Source of the DNA: Planctomycetota bacterium
GTDB lineage: Bacteria; Planctomycetota; Brocadiia; Brocadiales; Brocadiaceae
Direction of reading: 5' to 3'
NCBI GenBank assembly: GCA_016235875.1
Contig: JACRII010000167.1
Span: 1 to 58,225, forward strand
DNA: 58,225 nucleotides
Part shown: positions 1-6,814 of the stretch, in pieces
Layout of the letters: the number at the start of each line of letters is the position of its first letter
How positions within the stretch are numbered: position 1 is the stretch's first letter
The notes under the pieces: model-generated
The model's database searches: none
What the model saw: only the letters and a program-made list of their open reading frames with translations
What the model was told of the DNA's origin: nothing
Program-made: the position numbers and the translations under genes

Positions 1-677
1 CTAACCGCTTGGTGTGGTTGTGCTGTGAAGATTTCATGTCGCTTTATTATATCATTCAATTTTACCATCGCAACCGATTTACCCTCTTTTTCTGGCTAAA
101 TACTAAGAAAAACTGTATGCTGCATTCTCGGACAGCCTGTAAACCTTTGACTCTCTAATAAATATTATCAAAATGTATAGTAATGGTATTAATAAAGTGT
201 TGTTCCTTAAGGCATTCCTGGTCACGAAGAATCCATGTATTTGATATTTGTTACGGATTCCTGCTCCCCGCTTTCGTGAGGACATGTTTCGCTGGAATGG
301 CGAACTGATAGTTTTTATATTTGTTAATTAAGAATTGTTTTAAAAGTTTGTAAATAGACTGGAATGGTGGCACGAACCATGAAGAATTGACAAGCAACGC
401 CTGTCTGGTTTATAGTGTTGATGTACATGCAAAACAGCCACTCACAATCTCAATTAGAGACTCTTACGCAGCACTGCATACATCATACACCATAAAATTA
501 ATACGCCGCAAAATGTCAGGCGTGTGAGGATGAGATGTTAACTTTTTGTCCGTAACTAATTTTGTTGCAACCATTGTTACGCGCAGCACCGCTTAGATAA
601 TAAAATTATTATACACGATAATTCTGCAATTGATATACTAAATATTAATTTTTGCCTCGCAGTCAAAGAAAGGCAAC
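1..677. other. Intergenic, AT-rich, no supported gene
   Basis: No convincing coding frame, RNA gene or repeat was recognised here. A 60-codon minus-strand frame (103-285) has no family resemblance and no good ribosome binding site. A minus-strand ATG near position 37 could open a gene running off the left edge, but only about a dozen codons are visible, too few to support. Confidence 0.5.
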
Positions 678-1103
678 TCAGGCGACAATCCGCACTTCGT
701 CTCCCAGCTTGATTTCACCTCCCTCGATTACTTTGAATAGCGTGCCCCTGCGACCTGTCATCTGATCCCGCAGTCCCGGGCGCTTGGCCTCAATGAATTT
801 ACACGGCGTGCAATCCATGGTAACTTCTAACAGGGCACGGCCTACCTGCATGCGTGTTCCGGCTGGTAAACCGGCGAGCCTGATTCCTTCCACCGTGATA
901 TTTTCACGGACATCTCCAATCGGCAGACCGAACTCATCAAGCGTTTCACGCTCGATGATGAGCACCTGACGCTTTGAACGGCCAAACTGCGAGTCGTTGC
1001 AGAGTCCCTGTTCTGCAACGGCTTCGACCATACTCACAGGTTGCATCAGTGCACCGCGTGCAGGTTTGATTTGAAGGTAAATAACCCTTGAGCTGTTGTT
1101 CAT
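678..1103 (-). CDS. MOSC domain-containing protein
   Basis: Small stand-alone MOSC-type protein of about 141 residues. MOSC domains are the C-terminal domain of molybdenum cofactor sulfurases and also occur alone, where they are thought to bind sulfur carried on a conserved cysteine. Visible support is the pattern ENITVEGIRLAGLPAG, the conserved Cys in the DCTPCKF segment, and GRRGTLFKVIEGGEIKLGDEV at the C-terminus, all typical of the family. ATG at 1103 is preferred; a TTG five codons upstream (1118) is the alternative. It is followed downstream by hairpin repeats, not a partner gene. The substrate is unknown; a role in Mo-cofactor or iron-sulfur chemistry is inference. Confidence 0.85.
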   Translation of the reverse strand: MNNSSRVIYLQIKPARGALMQPVSMVEAVAEQGLCNDSQFGRSKRQVLIIERETLDEFGLPIGDVRENITVEGIRLAGLPAGTRMQVGRALLEVTMDCTPCKFIEAKRPGLRDQMTGRRGTLFKVIEGGEIKLGDEVRIVA

Positions 1104-1129
1104 GTTAAGGAATTCCAATCCTTTTGATT

Positions 1130-1147
1130 CCCCTCTAAAAAGAGGGG
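1130..1147. repeat. Small GC-rich hairpin
   Basis: Seven-base arms (CCCCTCT / AGAGGGG) around an AAAA loop, just upstream of the MOSC gene. It resembles hairpins of the same style at 29806-29848 and 57383-57406, suggesting a dispersed repeat family rather than a dedicated regulator. Confidence 0.6.
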
Positions 1148-1192
1148 ATAAAGGGGTGTGTAAGTTTTCCGAAACACCCCCCCAGCCCCATA

Positions 1193-1250
1193 GGTAGGTC
1201 AGGCGTCCTCGCCTGACATTATGATGACAAGCGGGGACGCCTGTCCTACC
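1193..1250. repeat. Imperfect inverted repeat between MOSC and hemerythrin genes
   Basis: Arms beginning GGTAGGTCAGGCG and ending CGCCTGTCCTACC pair at about 20 of 24 positions around a short spacer. It lies in the gap between two minus-strand genes, has no open frame, and looks like a mobile palindromic repeat. Confidence 0.65.
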
Positions 1251-1295
1251 AATGAGGGGAGCGTAAAAGTCGCTGCCAAACCCAGTCTAATTTGG

Positions 1296-1703
1296 TTACT
1301 TCAGTCCTCTTTCGTTAAAAAACTTTTTGTACTTCATGTCTTCTTGCAGTATATGATTCGTCCACCATAATTTTAAATAACTGAATATTTCTGTCGGAAC
1401 GGTCACCTTATGGGCCATAGTTTCCATGCAGAAATCAACGGTTTTTCTTTTAAATTCCTGGTGTTGCTTTTTTTGTATTGAATACTCTGGATAATCATAT
1501 TCGAGCATGTATTGCTCTTCTCTTTCAAAATGGTCGATGGCGTACTTGGTCATTTTTGTTAAGGTATCCGAGATAATTTCTGAATCAACTTTCGCTTCAT
1601 TCATCTCAATCAATGTATTTACCATTATGACGATCTGTTTGTGTTGTGCATCCAGGACTCGAACGCCGACACTGAAGCTTTCATCCCATGCTATCTTTTC
1701 CAT
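1296..1703 (-). CDS. Bacteriohemerythrin
   Basis: Non-haem di-iron oxygen-binding protein, 135 residues, the usual single-domain length. The seven-ligand pattern is visible: His in DAQHKQ (about residue 21), HFEREEQYM (His and Glu, about 58-62), QKKQHQEF (His about 77), and the C-terminal HILQEDMKYKKFF segment with the last His and Asp. Such proteins bind O2 reversibly and may scavenge or sense it, which suits a microaerophobic or anaerobic host. There is no signal peptide, so it is probably cytosolic. It stands alone between repeats, so the sequence gives no hint of a partner. Confidence 0.95.
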   Translation of the reverse strand: MEKIAWDESFSVGVRVLDAQHKQIVIMVNTLIEMNEAKVDSEIISDTLTKMTKYAIDHFEREEQYMLEYDYPEYSIQKKQHQEFKRKTVDFCMETMAHKVTVPTEIFSYLKLWWTNHILQEDMKYKKFFNERGLK

Positions 1704-1720
1704 AATCTAATCCATTTTTG

Positions 1721-1876
1721 TAATAGTTCACCACAGAGGGCACGGAGAAGGCAGAGAAAGACGACGAGAAGATGAGAAATTGTGAAGTTGTGAAGTTGAA
1801 ATACGCAACCTCCTAACTTCTCAAATTCTTGTTTCTCCTGCGATCTGGGCGTTCTTTGTGGTGAGCCGAATTGTTA
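1721..1876. mobile_element. MITE-like inverted-repeat element
   Basis: The left end (TTCACCACAGAGGGCACGGA...) and the reverse complement of the right end (CTCACCACAAAGAACGCCCA...) match imperfectly over about 30 bases. The interior has no gene. The left-end sequence recurs at 29759-29797 with about five differences, so this is a dispersed non-coding element. Confidence 0.6.
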
Positions 1877-1890
1877 CCTATTTTAAGCTA

Positions 1891-1922
1891 AGTAAGGTTA
1901 GGTTAAGTGAAACGAACCCAAC
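1891..1922. repeat. Degenerate REP-like palindrome
   Basis: The stretch runs AGTAAGGTTAGGTTAAGTGA and ends ACGAACCCAAC. It is a decayed copy of the REP-like palindrome at 2847-2877 beside the transposase gene, with the same order of arms and loop. Confidence 0.55.
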
Positions 1923-1977
1923 GAATCGAATTCTTTTATCATTCATGCAACGACAAAAATTCATGCCCGTTCTGATT

Positions 1978-2175
1978 TCAGACGACCTTTGGTTCATAGG
2001 CACCACATTGAAAATTATCTTCACCCTGCTGGTCGTGTCTGTTCAATATGCACAATACCTCCTGCGATGGGTCTTCATCATGTTTGCAGGAAATGCAAAG
2101 ACTTGGCTTACGCACCAGATCAGGGTTGAATTCCGTGCCGTCATCGTTAAAAAACTGAAATTTTGGTTCTTCCAT
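1978..2175 (-). CDS. Small Cys-rich hypothetical protein
   Basis: Not recognised by name. A 65-residue acidic protein with four cysteines arranged C-x2-C (LCISCKHD), then LCIL and FQCGAY, suggesting a small metal-binding fold. ORFs with this spacing are frequent small hypotheticals, and the non-random Cys layout argues for a real gene although the ribosome binding site is weak. It lies between a degenerate REP repeat and a DUF6155-like gene on the same strand, with no clear operon partner. Function unknown. Confidence 0.5.
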   Translation of the reverse strand: MEEPKFQFFNDDGTEFNPDLVRKPSLCISCKHDEDPSQEVLCILNRHDQQGEDNFQCGAYEPKVV

Positions 2176-2287
2176 ATATTCTCAATTAGCTAATAGTAAG
2201 GAATAGCATGAGATATCATGCCTCGGTCTATGGCATACTAAAGGATTGGAAACATTTAATATCCAGTATGCTAAGAACAGGCACATA

Positions 2288-2812
2288 TTATGTCTCAAAG
2301 CATTCGTAATACAAATTACTAAGCCCATCATGGAATCCCCAGCCAATATTAACGGTATCTTCAACTATCTTTATACAACGCGTCTTAAACATATCCTGTA
2401 TACCGTGATCGGTAATAAACTTTATTGCTCGCTCATACATACTTTCCATGCTGTTGTAAAAGGGTTCGTTGATATCTCCATACGCATTTGTAAATTTCAC
2501 TCCCATTTCAACGAAGAAAATCATAATGTCAGCTAAGCCTTCGCTGGCGGGAGACATCTTCTGATAGTCTGATATAGCTTTTTTTGCAACCGAGAGCCGT
2601 GCCTTTCCGAATCCACGAGTCGGGAAGAACTCGTCCTCGATGATGTCTTTATATTTTTGCAGAACCTGAGCGTCGTTTTTGCCAAGTTTTGTCTGGTAAT
2701 AGTCCTTTACATATTCAAACTTGCTAAAGAGTCCGGAAATTTCGTTAATCAAATCTTCTTTAGAACGTTGTTTTAGATATTCTTTGAGATTTTTAAGGCT
2801 AATTTCTTTCAT
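2288..2812 (-). CDS. DUF6155-like hypothetical protein
   Basis: A 174-residue, largely helical soluble protein. The N-terminal pattern SLKNLKEYLKQRSKEDLINEI followed by FEYVKDYYQTKL resembles, from memory, the DUF6155 family, whose function is unknown. No membrane segments, signal peptide or catalytic motif are apparent. It sits between a small Cys-rich gene and the REP-associated transposase, all on the minus strand, in repeat-rich accessory DNA. A TTG/ATG choice is not an issue since the frame opens with a clear ATG at 2812. The family assignment is a recollection, not a search result. Confidence 0.65.
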   Translation of the reverse strand: MKEISLKNLKEYLKQRSKEDLINEISGLFSKFEYVKDYYQTKLGKNDAQVLQKYKDIIEDEFFPTRGFGKARLSVAKKAISDYQKMSPASEGLADIMIFFVEMGVKFTNAYGDINEPFYNSMESMYERAIKFITDHGIQDMFKTRCIKIVEDTVNIGWGFHDGLSNLYYECFET

Positions 2813-2846
2813 GGCAATGCTCTATAAATATTCTCCAATAAGTAAA

Positions 2847-2877
2847 GTAGGTTGGGTTGAGTGAAGCGAAACCCAAC
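2847..2877. repeat. REP-like palindrome flanking the transposase gene
   Basis: Intact copy. Arms GTTGGGTT and AACCCAAC fold into an 8-bp stem around a loop containing AGTGAAGCG, preceded by GTAG. An inverted copy lies on the other side of the transposase gene (3414-3555), as expected for a REP-associated transposase. Confidence 0.8.
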
Positions 2878-2886
2878 AATTCAAAA

Positions 2887-3399
2887 TTATTCATACCCTA
2901 TTTCCTCATCAAACTTAATCTCGGTACCAACTCTCCAATCGCTATCGTAAATACCTTGCTTTACATAGCGGTGAAAGCTGGAATATGTCCAGACATTTGG
3001 TGAATTTACCAGTCCATGCTTTACCGGGTTATAATGGATGTATTCAACGTGTCTTGTAAAATCAACCTCGTTCCTGATCTGATGCTCCCAAAAACGCCGC
3101 TGCCAAACCCCCTGTTCACCTTTGTTTAACCTTGATACAGATTGATGTTCTTTATATTTATCCTCACATCGCCGGCTGAAATAGCCCTTAATTAATCCCC
3201 ATCGCATGGAAAAATCATTGTCATTTTCAGGCATCAAGACAAATGCGCGAATCCTAAATGTGTGGCGTTTGATAACATAATGAAACGCTTCTTTTATCAA
3301 TACTGCATTTGCATCACGGCATAATATCTTCTTTCTTTTATTCATCACAACCGTAAAGAAGAAAGTTGCACCTTTTGCTTGAGATCTGCGATATTGCAT
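2887..3399 (-). pseudogene. REP-associated tyrosine transposase (RAYT) lacking the HxH motif
   Basis: Y1/HUH-type REP-associated transposase of about 170 residues. These enzymes nick single-stranded DNA with a tyrosine, using a metal held by an HxH (HUH) motif. The family core is clear: AFVLMPE, then MRWGLIKGYFSRRC, GVWQRRFWEHQIR, and EYIHYNPVKHGLV with the catalytic Tyr. In normal members VLMPE is followed directly by HLHCxWTLP; here VLMPE runs straight into NDNDFSMRW, so about ten residues including HxH are gone without a frameshift. The ORF can be read upstream to 3483, but those 28 residues come from REP and inserted-element DNA; ATG 3399 gives the family N-terminus. Probably catalytically dead. 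Confidence 0.85.
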
Positions 3400-3413
3400 T
3401 GTTATATTAAGTT

Positions 3414-3555
3414 GTTGGGTTTCGCTTCCAGACTGGGTCAAATGAGCATTTTGCAGTCGCATATAGTGCTTGCAAATTTGCATACTACAATATATTGTAT
3501 AGCAATCTCTGGAAAATGGCCATTTGACCCAGTCTGTTCACTCAACCCAACCTAC
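3414..3555. repeat. REP-like palindrome split by an insertion
   Basis: Left part GTTGGGTTTCGCTTC (3414-3428) and right part ACTCAACCCAACCTAC (3540-3555) together rebuild the inverted copy of the repeat at 2847-2877. They are separated by a 108-bp element plus a duplicated TTC. Confidence 0.8.
3429..3536. mobile_element. 108-bp MITE inserted into a REP palindrome
   Basis: Terminal inverted repeats are perfect for 16 bases (CAGACTGGGTCAAATG and its complement) and continue with few mismatches to about 24. The element is flanked by a 3-bp duplication TTC (3426-3428 and 3537-3539). It has no coding capacity, so it must have been moved by a transposase encoded elsewhere. Removing it and one TTC restores the REP palindrome exactly. 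Confidence 0.85.
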
Positions 3556-3667
3556 AGTTGCTAATTCCTGCTTTGCAACATTTTGAACATCTTCAATGTT
3601 GATGGAGTAAGTGAGTATAAAGTTAATTGGTCTTTGCCGGGTAGTTTCAGGTATTCTGAGTAACAAA

Positions 3668-3871
3668 TTATAATTGGGATTTTTTAATAGCTTCGCGAAT
3701 TGCAGTTTTAAAAACAGTATCAATGTCTGTTAATAATCCCCATTCAATGCATTTTTTAACTGTATACAATTCACACTCAGTCAAGTTTCTTCCAATTAAC
3801 TGATTAGATTCTTTTTGAATCCAATCTTTTGTAATACTAAAAATTAGTTCGTCTTTCTTAATTAACTCCAT
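3668..3871 (-). CDS. Small hypothetical protein upstream of transposase region
   Basis: Not recognised. A 67-residue charged, helical protein on the minus strand, 62 bases downstream of the restriction nuclease remnant and possibly co-transcribed with it. The composition (DELIFSITKDWIQKESNQLIG...) looks like natural protein and not random frame. An overlapping frame in 3538-3723 ends inside the REP repeat and may be a decayed continuation. It could be a small R-M accessory protein or an unrelated orphan; the sequence does not decide. Confidence 0.45.
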   Translation of the reverse strand: MELIKKDELIFSITKDWIQKESNQLIGRNLTECELYTVKKCIEWGLLTDIDTVFKTAIREAIKKSQL

Positions 3872-3933
3872 GGTATTTAAGCCAAATTAAAGTTTAAATT
3901 CCGACTAGTTTCTGTAGAGTATGACAAACCATA

Positions 3934-4691
3934 CTACGTACTTTTATTTTTGATGGTTTCGGAACCAGAGTTTAACTTAACAATTTTGTCCCAAAGTATC
4001 TTGCTACCGTCTGTGCTACAAAACTCTTCCATGAATTGCTTGGTAAATTTATTCACGACTTTTGCATACTCCATCATGAATTCTTCGTTCCTTTCCTTTG
4101 CTTTATGACCAAGTGGTTCAATTATTTCAGTGTAAAGGTTGTCTTTCCCTGATATAAAACTCCAAAAACTTTGCCCACATTTTTTCAGATACTCACCTTT
4201 GTCTTCTTTTTTGAGTTTTCCGTAACAACATCCATTTACAGCAACAATATTAATTTGTGAAATGTTTGCTTTCCTCCGCTGCTTGGCTTTCTTGAAGTTG
4301 TCTATCATTTTTTTGACTTGACTACTATTCCCCCAATTTGGTCCAGATTTAATTGAAACTATGTATACAATTGAATCTTTTTCAAATTCTAAATCTATTC
4401 CCTCGCTGGAGGATTTGTGACCACCATATACCTTGCCATTAATGAACACAGCCAGTCCCTCGAGAAAATCACCAAAAATTCCCTCTTCCTGTGAGGATAG
4501 ATGAGCATCAAGCAGCCCTTTTACCAGTTCTCCTGCAGTGGTAATATTTTAGCCTTGAAAAGATAAGGATTTTTGCGCTTTAGAACTTCCTTTAATTTCA
4601 ATTTGCCGAGACTTTCCAGTCGTCGGCGATGAAAGCTCTCAATGTTTTTTTCGATGTACGTGGTTATTTCTTTTTCTGTTATGTTTCCCAT
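3934..4691 (-). pseudogene. Type II restriction endonuclease, frameshifted
   Basis: Two minus-strand frames together make one nuclease of about 250 residues. The first starts at ATG 4691 and reads MGNITEKEITTYIEKNIE... as far as ...PYLFKAK, then hits TAA at 4521-4523. The second supplies ITTAGELVKGLL and continues through the whole remaining protein. The join is a run of four A's (4547-4550, T on the plus strand); one more A restores the frame. The body carries a PD-(D/E)xK-like motif: GIDLEFEKD followed by YIVSIKSGPNWGNS. The start overlaps the end of the neighbouring DNA methyltransferase by 53 bases, so the two form an R-M pair. Either the nuclease is inactivated or this is a homopolymer sequencing error. 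Confidence 0.8.
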
Positions 4692-5532
4692 AGCTGGCAC
4701 TTTCTTCTAAAAGGAATCTATCTACCTCTTTGATTTTTGATTTGGACATATGATAGTATTCGGGCATAATATCTATCCCTACAGAATTTCGCCTTATTTC
4801 TTGAGCAACTTCGCATGTTGTACCTGAACCCAAGAATGGGTCTAAAACCCAATCATCTTCCTGAGTAAACAATTTTATGAACCATTCTGGTAAAGACTTT
4901 GGAAACGTTGCACTATGGTTTTTATTACCTGTTTCTGTTGCAAGATGAATTACGTTTGTAGGGTAAGCTAGATCCCTGTTCAACCAATTAGCAATATTTT
5001 TCCCGAATCCGCTGCCCGCCTGTGAATTAAATCGTATTACGTCGTTTTTCCCAAGCGACTTTAAACGTGTCTGAGCCCATTCTCCCATGGGAACTCTGAC
5101 TGCGTCCTGAAGCATCTTAAATTTCTTTGATTTATTAAACTGCAAGCAACGCTCCCAGGCATCACGAAAACGATTTGGCCACTTGCCAGGATAGCAATTC
5201 TTTTTATGCCAGATAAATTCTTCTGTCCAAAGCCACCCCTGCTTGCGCAACGAAAGAATCAATTCGAGAACATAGGTATGACGTTCGCCATTAGCCGCCT
5301 TTTCCTTAATGTTTAAAATAAAGGTTCCTGTTGGCTTTAGAACGCGAAGAAACTCCGCCGAACGCGGCAAAAACCAATCGACATAATCATCGGGCTTTAT
5401 ACCTCCATAAGTCTTGGAACGGCTGTCGGCGTAAGGAGGGGAAGTGACGATTAAATCAAACGTGTTGTCCGAAAACGTTTTAAGTACCTCAAGACAATCA
5501 CCAAGCCGGATGTCTGCTCTTATCTCACGCAT
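4639..5532 (-). CDS. Type II DNA methyltransferase, beta class, probably N4-cytosine
   Basis: Site-specific DNA methyltransferase that would protect host DNA from the adjacent nuclease. The motif order is the beta class: catalytic TSPPY (in DLIVTSPPYADS, residues about 27-35) comes first, and the AdoMet-binding DPFLGSGTT lies near residue 235. TSPPY rather than DPPY favours N4-cytosine methylation, although N6-adenine cannot be excluded. The 297-residue length is normal. It is the promoter-proximal gene of the R-M pair, so methylation would be established first. If the nuclease is truly broken, this is an orphan methylase. Confidence 0.9.
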   Translation of the reverse strand: MREIRADIRLGDCLEVLKTFSDNTFDLIVTSPPYADSRSKTYGGIKPDDYVDWFLPRSAEFLRVLKPTGTFILNIKEKAANGERHTYVLELILSLRKQGWLWTEEFIWHKKNCYPGKWPNRFRDAWERCLQFNKSKKFKMLQDAVRVPMGEWAQTRLKSLGKNDVIRFNSQAGSGFGKNIANWLNRDLAYPTNVIHLATETGNKNHSATFPKSLPEWFIKLFTQEDDWVLDPFLGSGTTCEVAQEIRRNSVGIDIMPEYYHMSKSKIKEVDRFLLEESASYGKHNRKRNNHVHRKKH

Positions 5533-5674
5533 AGGATCGATATGATTTTACTAATGTGAAGAAATTTCTTATCAAAAGGCAATTTTTAAACTGACAATAA
5601 TATATCATCAATGAAAAACGAAAGCAAAACCAAAGAAGGTTATGTTACGTAGACATTCTATGTCTACGTATTAC

Positions 5675-6625
5675 TCAATAGTTATCTTTAATTTGTCTTT
5701 TGTTTAAAAACGACTCTAATAGTTTTCTATTTAACATTTTAATATTAATCATATCTTCTAATAATTCCTTCTGTTTTTCAGAGGATGCGCCAAATAAAAA
5801 ACCACCTTCTTTTTCGAACCCACGTAATATTCCATGGTGTAAAAAGGCAGATCTCAATTTGCCATAAAGACGTTTAATAAATTCAACATGATTGTTAACA
5901 TTATTTCCCGTCAGTAAATCTTTAACAAGCTTTTCTATTTCAGATATACGGCTTGTTTCATGCCTCTTACTTATTTTTGTTCCACATTCTTCGCAGACAA
6001 AATTACCGTTACAAATTATCTGAGAGGCGTTTGCTAATTGATCAATTGAAGATAAATAAAGCATCATATAAAGGGTATATTTTAAGTGAGAATTGGGAAG
6101 TCTTTCAATCTCTTGAGCCCATGTGTAAGTATTAAGAGAATTATCAAATTTCTTGAAATCCTCGTTCTTTAGTTTTTGCATCAACATACTATAACTTGCT
6201 ACTCGACTAATAGGGCTTCTATCAGATACAAGCCCATGAATAATATTGGGATTGTAAAATATATTACACTTATAATCATCATATAAGCATTCAAAGTCAT
6301 TATACTCTTCGGTATCTTCCGTTAAATATTCAACTGGGAGGCATGTTGCAAGCCATATTAAGTTTAGTAGTCTTTGCACATTTTTATAATAATTATTTTC
6401 ATTTATCTCTTCTTCTGTCTCTAAATATAAACAAGTCGGACCCAAATTATCTGATAAAGTAATATTTTTTGAGTATCTACCAGCAAATACTACAGACCTT
6501 TTGATGGCTGAGTCTCTTAAAGGTATTATTTCATAGATTGCCCTTTCATTATTGTAAGTATTCAATGTTAATATAAATAAATTCCTCTTTCCACTTCCAT
6601 ATCTTTTCTGATGCATTTTATTCAT
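5675..6625 (-). CDS. HEPN-like hypothetical protein
   Basis: A 316-residue soluble protein with no close family recognised. The C-terminal third carries LYGKLRSAFLHHG (about residues 257-269), which fits the R-x4-6-H signature of HEPN domains of the ApeA type; many HEPN proteins are ribonucleases acting as toxins or in defence. A possible metal knuckle, FVCEECGTKIS (about 210), lies between the two halves. The N-terminal half resembles nothing I know. It is very AT-rich and placed between a restriction-modification pair and a membrane amidohydrolase, a context seen in defence islands. The nuclease role is inference: the motif is short and many ApeA-like proteins are uncharacterised. Confidence 0.6.
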   Translation of the reverse strand: MNKMHQKRYGSGKRNLFILTLNTYNNERAIYEIIPLRDSAIKRSVVFAGRYSKNITLSDNLGPTCLYLETEEEINENNYYKNVQRLLNLIWLATCLPVEYLTEDTEEYNDFECLYDDYKCNIFYNPNIIHGLVSDRSPISRVASYSMLMQKLKNEDFKKFDNSLNTYTWAQEIERLPNSHLKYTLYMMLYLSSIDQLANASQIICNGNFVCEECGTKISKRHETSRISEIEKLVKDLLTGNNVNNHVEFIKRLYGKLRSAFLHHGILRGFEKEGGFLFGASSEKQKELLEDMINIKMLNRKLLESFLNKRQIKDNY

Positions 6626-6814
6626 GCAATTTTTTATAATTTAATGTTTATATAAAGAGGAGAATCAAATTCATTCTATTGTCGAATTAAGATAAATTTA
6701 CTTTATTTCTTATTGTAAATATTTCGATTCCAAAATTCAGCGACTCTATCAGTCCCTTCCTCGAAAATGGATTGAACATGGTATCGTCTGATTTATAGGC
6801 AACTACCAGGTATT

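Noticed and set aside
103-285. 60-codon minus-strand frame near the left edge
   Set aside because: No family likeness, hydrophobic/basic mix typical of random AT-rich frames, weak start region.
1858-2193. 111-codon plus-strand frame
   Set aside because: Overlaps repeat ends and lies antisense to a more plausible Cys-rich small gene; no family resemblance.
3400-3483. 28-residue N-terminal extension of the transposase
   Set aside because: Encoded by REP and MITE DNA; family proteins begin at the internal ATG 3399.
3538-3723. 61-codon minus-strand frame overlapping the small gene at 3668
   Set aside because: Its last residues are encoded in the REP repeat; it may be a remnant but cannot be called a gene.
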